A stretch of 10,741 nucleotides of DNA, from NCBI GenBank assembly GCA_031422675.1, contig JANPMG010000115.1, forward strand, positions 1-10,741. Direction: 5' to 3'. A program made the position numbers and the translations under genes. Shown here in pieces: positions 6,401 to 10,741 of the stretch (its first letter is position 1; every line of letters begins with the position of its first letter). The stretch is from JAENVU01 sp031422675 (lineage in GTDB: Bacteria > Actinomycetota > Acidimicrobiia > IMCC26256 > JAENVU01). The notes below the pieces were generated by a model, which worked only from the letters and a program-made list of their open reading frames with translations, was not told the DNA's origin and did no database searches.

Positions 6401-6410
6401 GCCTCGAGGC
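6401..6410. repeat. 10-base perfect palindrome in the convergent intergenic gap
   Basis: GCCTCGAGGC is self-complementary. It lies 8 bases past the SHOCT stop, in the 69-base gap before the stop of the convergent SDR gene. Its role is unknown and it may be chance. Confidence 0.35.
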
Positions 6411-6442
6411 AAGCGCGGTTTCGCCACTCCGGCCGGGATATG

Positions 6443-6455
6443 GCGCCGGCGGCGC
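6443..6455. terminator. Possible GC-rich hairpin after the SDR operon
   Basis: GCGCC (6443-6447) pairs with GGCGC (6451-6455) around a GGC loop. It lies 6 bases past the SDR stop in the reading direction of that operon. There is no T-tract, so it is a weak candidate terminator shared by the convergent SHOCT and SDR genes. Confidence 0.3.
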
Positions 6456-6461
6456 GGCGCG

Positions 6462-7334
6462 TCAGAAGCCGTGGTGAGGTGGAAGCTCGCCGCGGCCGAT
6501 CGCGTCGGCGCGAGCGTGAAGCAGTGCAGCGCTCTGGTGGAGGTCGTGGCCGATCACGTACCGGCCGGCCTTGACGCCGTTCACGACGAACCGTCCCAAC
6601 TCGTCGAGGTCCGCAACGGCATCGGACTTCCCCAGCGATGCGAGGTGTTGACGGAACTGCTCGAACGTGGGCACCGGACCCGGCGGCCGTTCGCGCGTGC
6701 GCGCGAGTTCGGGCGGTCGGTTCCGTTGCGCGGTCCAGAGGCCGGTGTCCATCAGTCCGCCCGAGGGGTAGAACACCGCGGCGCGCAGGTTGGTGCCGGT
6801 TTCGATCAACTGGTGTGCGAGCGCCTCGGTGAGACAGGTGATCGCCGCTTTGCTCGACGCGTACACCGACGCGTAGGGCACCGGCGCGATCCCCCCGTCA
6901 CTCGACGACGTGTTCACGATCATGCCGTCCTCGCCCCCGGCGATCATCCGTGGCACGAAGGCGAGGATGCCGTTGGCGACGCCGAAGACGTTGACGCCGA
7001 AGCACCACCTCCAGTCGTTCGATTCCTGTTCCCACGGCAAACCGCCACCGCCCGACGTCACGCCCGCATTGTTGAAGAGCAGGTGGCACGCACCGTGCTG
7101 CGCGTACACGGCGTCGGCGAGCGCATCCACCGACGCGGCGTCGGAGACGTCGGTGAGCACCCCGCGTACCTCACCTCGATCGGCGAGTTCGCCGACGGTC
7201 CGCTCCAGCACCGGCGCCTCGACGTCGGCGATCACCACCTTCGCGCCCGCGTCGAGCAGCGCGTGGACGATGCCGCGGCCGATCCCCGAGGCGCCACCGG
7301 TCACGACGGCGATCCGGCCGGTGAGGTCCTCCAT
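6462..7334 (-). CDS. Short-chain dehydrogenase/reductase (SDR), last gene of the catabolic operon
   Basis: This 290-residue classical SDR oxidises or reduces a hydroxyl/carbonyl group with a nicotinamide cofactor. The Rossmann motif TGGASGIG (12-19), the Asp at the end of strand 2 (VVIADVE, Asp37, favouring NAD(H)), NNAG (88-91), the catalytic serine region NTSSSDGG (141-148) and Tyr158-x3-Lys162 (VYASSK) are all present. It is somewhat longer than the usual 250 residues because of a C-terminal segment (about 200-235, Arg/Pro-rich then FEQFRQHLASLG), which may shape the substrate pocket. The ATG at 7334 shares one base with the stop of the upstream amidohydrolase gene (TGATG), showing translational coupling. 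The frame is open about 53 codons upstream but there overlaps the amidohydrolase. Position in the operon suggests it acts on the same substrate series. Confidence 0.92.
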   Translation of the reverse strand: MEDLTGRIAVVTGGASGIGRGIVHALLDAGAKVVIADVEAPVLERTVGELADRGEVRGVLTDVSDAASVDALADAVYAQHGACHLLFNNAGVTSGGGGLPWEQESNDWRWCFGVNVFGVANGILAFVPRMIAGGEDGMIVNTSSSDGGIAPVPYASVYASSKAAITCLTEALAHQLIETGTNLRAAVFYPSGGLMDTGLWTAQRNRPPELARTRERPPGPVPTFEQFRQHLASLGKSDAVADLDELGRFVVNGVKAGRYVIGHDLHQSAALLHARADAIGRGELPPHHGF

Positions 7335-8596
7335 CACCCGTTCCACTGCACGTGGTACTCGTCCTTCCACCATTCGGCTGCCCGGATCTCTTCGGCCTTC
7401 GTGACGAGACTCCGGTCCTGCCCGAGATCCGACGGACGGGGCCCGATCCGCTCGCCGATCGATCCGAGCGCGTGCAAATCGAACCCATAGCAAGACGCGG
7501 CGGTGCCGCCGAGCATCTGGCGCGTGTCACCCACCGGCACGTCGCCGAAGTCGCTGCGCAACCGTGGCACCGTGTTGGGCCACGTCCCTTCCGGATGCGG
7601 GTAGTCGGTGCCCCACATCGCGACATCGCAGCCGATCGCATGGCGCCGGCGGATCTCCTCCTTCGACATCGTGGAGGCACCCACGAAGATGTTCACGCCG
7701 AAGTACTCGGACGGCAGCTTCGAGAGGATGCCCTTCATGAGTGCAGCCATCTTCTTGGTGGTGTGTCCCCCACCGAGGTACTGGTCCCACTTCCACTTCA
7801 TGTCGGCCACCCAGTACGAGGCGCCTTCGGTCACCACGAACTTGAGCTCCGGGAACCGTTCGAACGCGCCGCCGAAGAGCAGGTGGGAAATCGGACGGTG
7901 CGTCCACCACACGACCTCGGCGAGGTAGATGCCGATGAACTCGTTCATCTCTTCGCGCGGCGCCTCACCCGAGTGCACGTGCACGGGGAAGCGCGCCGCC
8001 TGGCACGCCGCCCACACCGGGTCGTACGACGGGTCGTTGTACGGCGCGTGGTGTCGCCACATCGTGGGGATCATGATCCCCCGGATTCCGGGGTGCTGCG
8101 CGAGCCACTCGATCTCGGCCACCGCGCGGCTGACGTCGTGGGTGATCGGCACCAGGCCGACACCGCCTCGCCGGTCGGGGCTCGTGGCGCACAGATCCAC
8201 CAGGAATCGGTTGTGTGCGCGGGCGCCGGCGAACGCGAGTTCCGGGTCCTCGATGGTCCCGGCCGACAGGCCGGCGCCGAACGGCGGCGACTCCATCCCG
8301 GTGATGGCGTCGGCATCCGGGAAGATCACTTCGGCCGCAACGCCGTCGGCGTCCATCTCCTTGTCTCGCTGCTCGGCGTCGAACGCGCCCCGCAGGCCTT
8401 CCTCGTGGGTGGTCTCCCAGTCCGTGATGTAGTCGTAGTTGAGCTTCATCTGCTCGTCGCGGTTCGCGTTTCGTTCGGCGAGGAACGCATCGAATGCCTC
8501 GGTGTACCGAGGATCAAGATACGGCCGGTACTCCTCGCACGGAAGTCCGGCATGTGCGTCGGCCGAGATGATCGTGTAGCGGTCGTCGGGTTCCAC
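7334..8596 (-). CDS. Amidohydrolase B (Amidohydro_2, TIM-barrel metal-dependent hydrolase/decarboxylase)
   Basis: This 420-residue Amidohydro_2 protein belongs to the superfamily of ACMSD, gamma-resorcylate decarboxylase and lignin-derived acid hydrolases. Its metal-site motifs run in order: ISADAHAG (Asp13, His15), FPVHVHSG (His206, His208), ISHLLFGGAFERFPELKFVV (His238) and MWGTDYPHPEGTWP (Asp331). The first motif is DxH, not the usual HxH. GTG at 8596 begins one base after the stop of the decarboxylase-fold gene, with AGAGGG upstream, and places DRYTIISADAHAG at the N-terminus as in its paralogue. A longer frame reaching 8938 would run inside that upstream gene and is spurious. It is paralogous to the amidohydrolase at 9408-10643 (same N-terminus, DYPHxEGT, and C-terminal YGFDLxALxxIGxRIGP). 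Its stop overlaps the SDR start. The substrate is unknown; a carboxylated ring or dicarboxylic acid is likely for the family. Confidence 0.9.
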   Translation of the reverse strand: MEPDDRYTIISADAHAGLPCEEYRPYLDPRYTEAFDAFLAERNANRDEQMKLNYDYITDWETTHEEGLRGAFDAEQRDKEMDADGVAAEVIFPDADAITGMESPPFGAGLSAGTIEDPELAFAGARAHNRFLVDLCATSPDRRGGVGLVPITHDVSRAVAEIEWLAQHPGIRGIMIPTMWRHHAPYNDPSYDPVWAACQAARFPVHVHSGEAPREEMNEFIGIYLAEVVWWTHRPISHLLFGGAFERFPELKFVVTEGASYWVADMKWKWDQYLGGGHTTKKMAALMKGILSKLPSEYFGVNIFVGASTMSKEEIRRRHAIGCDVAMWGTDYPHPEGTWPNTVPRLRSDFGDVPVGDTRQMLGGTAASCYGFDLHALGSIGERIGPRPSDLGQDRSLVTKAEEIRAAEWWKDEYHVQWNG

Positions 8597-8597
8597 G

Positions 8598-9374
8598 TCA
8601 GTCCCTCTTGCCGAGCACGGACAGGTCGTCGTAGCGCTGGTGCGCGTACGGAAGCAGCCAGTCGGCGGGCACGCGCTCCACCACCTCGCCGGACTGGGTG
8701 GTGGCGACCTGCGCGAACTCGAATGCGCGGATCGCGCCGATGGGGATGTCGATGATCGGGTCGAGCGGTGACTCGCCGAACGTGAGCGTGCCGTCGATCG
8801 CGCGTCCGGCGCGTGCCTCCTCGTGCCGCCGCACGTGGACGAGCGCCGGCTCGGTGTCGAAGCCCTTGCCGTCCGGGGACGGACTGCACTTGAAGTAGAA
8901 GTCGACCTTGTCCTTCGGTGCGATGTCGATCGAGTCACCGAGCGTGCCCCGCACCTCGGCGAGCACGAAGCCCATCCGCTCCATGCGCGCGGTGATCGTG
9001 TTGCCGTCCACGTTGATCGAGACCTCGCCGATCTTCTTCGGTTCGCCGTAGGTCTCCCGCCCGCCGATGGTGGCCTGCTCGGTGGTCATGGGCATGAAGA
9101 GTGGGTACTCCCCCTCGGTCCCTTCGTGGCGGGCCCGCACGCCGAACCAGCCGGCGCCGAAGGTGGGAATGCCGGTCCCCATGTCGACGGTGGCGAAGCG
9201 GATGCGCGCAAGGGGTTCGCTCGGTTCGAGCGGTGGCGGCAGTACGGCCCGGATCACGTCGGGATCGGTCTCCCACACGACGGTCAGTGCGGTGGACCAG
9301 ATCTTGGCGGACGTCGCCTCGACCTCACGGTTGCGCTGCTGGTCGAGCTCGCGAGCTCCGTAGCGGACGTTCAT
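8598..9374 (-). CDS. Acetoacetate decarboxylase-fold (ADC superfamily) enzyme
   Basis: This 258-residue protein has the ADC-fold signature GGRETYGEPKKIGEV (104-118). In true acetoacetate decarboxylases the Lys-Lys pair holds the Schiff-base lysine, here Lys113-Lys114. The preceding acidic stretch EGEYPLFMPMTTEQATIGG (about 87-105) corresponds to the active-site acidic region, and VDFYFKCSPSPDGKGF (about 157-172) to a family core strand. Known members are decarboxylases, but the superfamily also holds Schiff-base aldolase-dehydratases and non-decarboxylases, so the reaction may be C-C bond cleavage of a beta-keto acid or a related imine reaction. ATG at 9374 has GAGGGGAG 5 bases upstream (9380-9387). 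It sits between two amidohydrolase paralogues, 33 bases after A and one base before B, so it probably shares their pathway. It is an intact, full-length gene. Confidence 0.88.
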   Translation of the reverse strand: MNVRYGARELDQQRNREVEATSAKIWSTALTVVWETDPDVIRAVLPPPLEPSEPLARIRFATVDMGTGIPTFGAGWFGVRARHEGTEGEYPLFMPMTTEQATIGGRETYGEPKKIGEVSINVDGNTITARMERMGFVLAEVRGTLGDSIDIAPKDKVDFYFKCSPSPDGKGFDTEPALVHVRRHEEARAGRAIDGTLTFGESPLDPIIDIPIGAIRAFEFAQVATTQSGEVVERVPADWLLPYAHQRYDDLSVLGKRD

Positions 9375-9407
9375 GTCGACTCCCCTCGCCGTTGGGTCAC
9401 TCCCTAC

Positions 9408-10643
9408 TCACCACGCCTTGATCACCTGGTCACGGTCGAACGCGTTGCACGTCGAGTCCGGCGGGTAGTCGTCGGGAGCGAGCGGCCGGGCGACGTCGGC
9501 GACCGTGGGCCCGATCCGATTGCCGATCGTGCGCAGCGCGTCGAGATCGAACCCGTAGACGTCCGCCGCGGTGGTCTCGACCATGCGTCGGGTCTCGTCG
9601 GCGGGCACGTCACCGAACGCGGCGCGTAGCGCTTCGGTGGTGTACGGGTAGGTACCCTCGGAGTGCGGGTAGTCCGCGCCCCACATGATGCGGTCGACCC
9701 CGACGTCGTGACGCAACGGCGCTTCCGACGGCCGCAAGAAACTCGCGCCGATCCACACGTTGCGCTGGAAGTACTCGGTGGGCGTCATCGTGAGCTGTTT
9801 CGCAACTGCCCCGAAGAACACCGCCTCCGCCGCGCCGCCGTGGGTCATACGGCGGTGGAACCAGTCCAAGGTTTCGAGCCCGCGCGGCACCCAGCTCAGA
9901 CCCTGCTCGGTGAGCACGACGCGCAGGCGCGGGTGCCGCTCCAGCACGCCGCCGAAGATGAGGTGCCATGCCGCGCGATGAGCGAACCAGGCGATCTCGA
10001 TGAGCATGATCGCCCGCGCCGCTTCCGCCTCACCGAAGTCCGGGAGGCCACTGCCGGCATGAATGTTCAGGGGTACGTCGAGTTCCTCACACAGGTCCCA
10101 GAGCGGCTCATACACCGGATCCCACAGCGGTGGGACCTCGGAGTTCGGCGGGACGTTGGGGAGCAGGATCCCCCCGAGGACATCCATGTTCTCGCTCGCC
10201 CAGCGGATTTCCGCGAGCGTGTCCTCGAGGTGATTGAGGAACACCTGCGCGCAGCCCGCGCGCCGGCCCGGTGCCGCCGCGCAGAAGTCCGCCAGCCAAC
10301 GGTTGTGGGCCTGCAATCCAGCCCACCGTCGCTCGTAGTCGGCCGTAGTGGGCTCGAGTGCAGTCAGGTTTCCCTGCGCGAAAAACGGCGGCACCGTGTT
10401 GGGGAACAGCACCTCGGCCACGACGCCCTGTGACTCGGTCTCGGCGAGGCGCTGCGCGCTGTCCCAGTTCCGATAGGCGGTGGGCGCAAGGAGGTCCGCA
10501 AACGGGTTCATGTACGCATCGGCCCACGCGTCGAACTCCCCGTGCCACTGCGACGCGAGATACGGCTTGTACGCGCGCAACTCCGCGCCCGCATGGCCGT
10601 CGACCGAGATGATCGTGTACCGGTCGGTCGGCGCCGCCGTCAT
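9408..10643 (-). CDS. Amidohydrolase A (Amidohydro_2, TIM-barrel metal-dependent hydrolase/decarboxylase), first visible gene of the operon
   Basis: This 411-residue Amidohydro_2 protein is paralogous to amidohydrolase B. Its motifs are ISVDGHAG (Asp15, His17), LNIHAGSG (His195), AAWHLIFGGVLERHPRLRVV (His227) and MWGADYPHSEGTYPYT (Asp324). The first motif has Asp where HxH members have His, as in B. At the second motif it keeps only one His (NIH), where B has VHVH. ATG at 10643 is preceded by GAAGGGGG 4 bases upstream (10648-10655) and gives the same N-terminus as B. The frame is open upstream to the window edge (I see no stop), but no in-frame start codon is visible there and the sequence does not look like family sequence. 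It leads a four-gene set with the decarboxylase-fold enzyme, amidohydrolase B and SDR. The two paralogues may act on successive intermediates or form a heteromer (inference). Confidence 0.9.
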   Translation of the reverse strand: MTAAPTDRYTIISVDGHAGAELRAYKPYLASQWHGEFDAWADAYMNPFADLLAPTAYRNWDSAQRLAETESQGVVAEVLFPNTVPPFFAQGNLTALEPTTADYERRWAGLQAHNRWLADFCAAAPGRRAGCAQVFLNHLEDTLAEIRWASENMDVLGGILLPNVPPNSEVPPLWDPVYEPLWDLCEELDVPLNIHAGSGLPDFGEAEAARAIMLIEIAWFAHRAAWHLIFGGVLERHPRLRVVLTEQGLSWVPRGLETLDWFHRRMTHGGAAEAVFFGAVAKQLTMTPTEYFQRNVWIGASFLRPSEAPLRHDVGVDRIMWGADYPHSEGTYPYTTEALRAAFGDVPADETRRMVETTAADVYGFDLDALRTIGNRIGPTVADVARPLAPDDYPPDSTCNAFDRDQVIKAW

Positions 10644-10685
10644 CGGACCCCCTTCGCCCGTCGTGATGGCACGACCGGACGCGGC

Positions 10686-10700
10686 GACGCTACCTGCGTC
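10686..10700 (-). promoter_or_regulatory. Possible operon promoter -10 within an inverted repeat
   Basis: On the minus strand GACGC-AGGTA-GCGTC is a perfect 5-base inverted repeat with a 5-base spacer. It contains TAGCGT (10692-10687), which fits the TANNNT -10 pattern common in actinobacteria, 43 bases before the ATG at 10643. No clear -35 is seen. If real, a repressor bound here would control the amidohydrolase operon. Such repeats are frequent in this composition. Confidence 0.3.
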
Positions 10701-10741
10701 GGCGATCGCCGTGCCCAGACCCGGCGCGCCGCGAGCGATGC

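Noticed and set aside
7352..8755. 467-codon plus-strand open frame antisense to amidohydrolase B and the ADC-fold gene
   Set aside because: The minus strand carries intact enzyme motifs throughout; the plus frame is a GC-driven shadow.
8597..8938. N-terminal extension of amidohydrolase B to 8938
   Set aside because: Ser/Arg/Thr-rich translation inside the ADC-fold gene; the paralogue starts right before DRYTII, matching GTG at 8596.
10644..10741. Open frame continuing upstream of amidohydrolase A to the window edge, read as a longer N-terminus
   Set aside because: No start codon in frame, a good ribosome-binding site precedes ATG 10643, and amidohydrolase B shows the same short N-terminus.

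Overview
The window is very GC-rich, uses several GTG starts and is tightly packed. Its gene set (CsoR-type repressor, SHOCT membrane protein, DUF2267 protein, Drr-like ABC-2 exporter, paired Amidohydro_2 genes with an acetoacetate-decarboxylase-fold enzyme) suggests a chromosomal segment of a high-GC actinobacterium. An Acidimicrobiia-like or related soil or aquatic lineage is possible, but this is inference from composition and gene content. I see no RNA gene, insertion sequence, prophage or CRISPR array. No stretch longer than 300 bases lacks a gene; the largest gaps are 2412-2579 (168 bases) and 5967-6128 (162 bases).

Left part (1-2411). A membrane-anchored endonuclease/exonuclease/phosphatase (EEP) protein runs leftward off the window edge. 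It is divergent, with a 46-base gap, from a rightward APH-fold phosphotransferase. That gene converges on a small leftward GNAT-like acetyltransferase.

Middle part (2580-5665). Four genes run rightward: a DUF2267 protein, a small ParB/sulfiredoxin-like protein, and an ABC-2 ATPase and permease pair coupled by a 4-base GTGA overlap. Long open frames upstream of the true starts make several of these genes look longer than they are. I chose starts from domain boundaries, ribosome-binding sites and overlaps.

Metal-response part (5694-6392). A CsoR-family repressor with the Cu(I) ligand set Cys32-His57-Cys61 is divergent from a short SHOCT membrane protein. Just upstream of csoR lie a perfect AGGAGG site, a G-tract operator-like sequence and a sigma70-like promoter whose -10 touches the operator, which suggests autorepression. 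No copper ATPase or chaperone gene is visible here.

Right part (6462-10643). A four-gene leftward operon reads amidohydrolase A, acetoacetate-decarboxylase-fold enzyme, amidohydrolase B, SDR dehydrogenase. Gaps are 33 bases, 1 base and a 1-base TGATG overlap. The two amidohydrolases are paralogues and share an unusual DxHAG first metal motif. The set looks like a catabolic or modifying pathway for an organic acid or ring-cleavage type substrate (oxidation, C-C bond cleavage or decarboxylation, hydrolysis). The substrate cannot be read from the sequence. This operon is the best candidate for something undescribed in the window.
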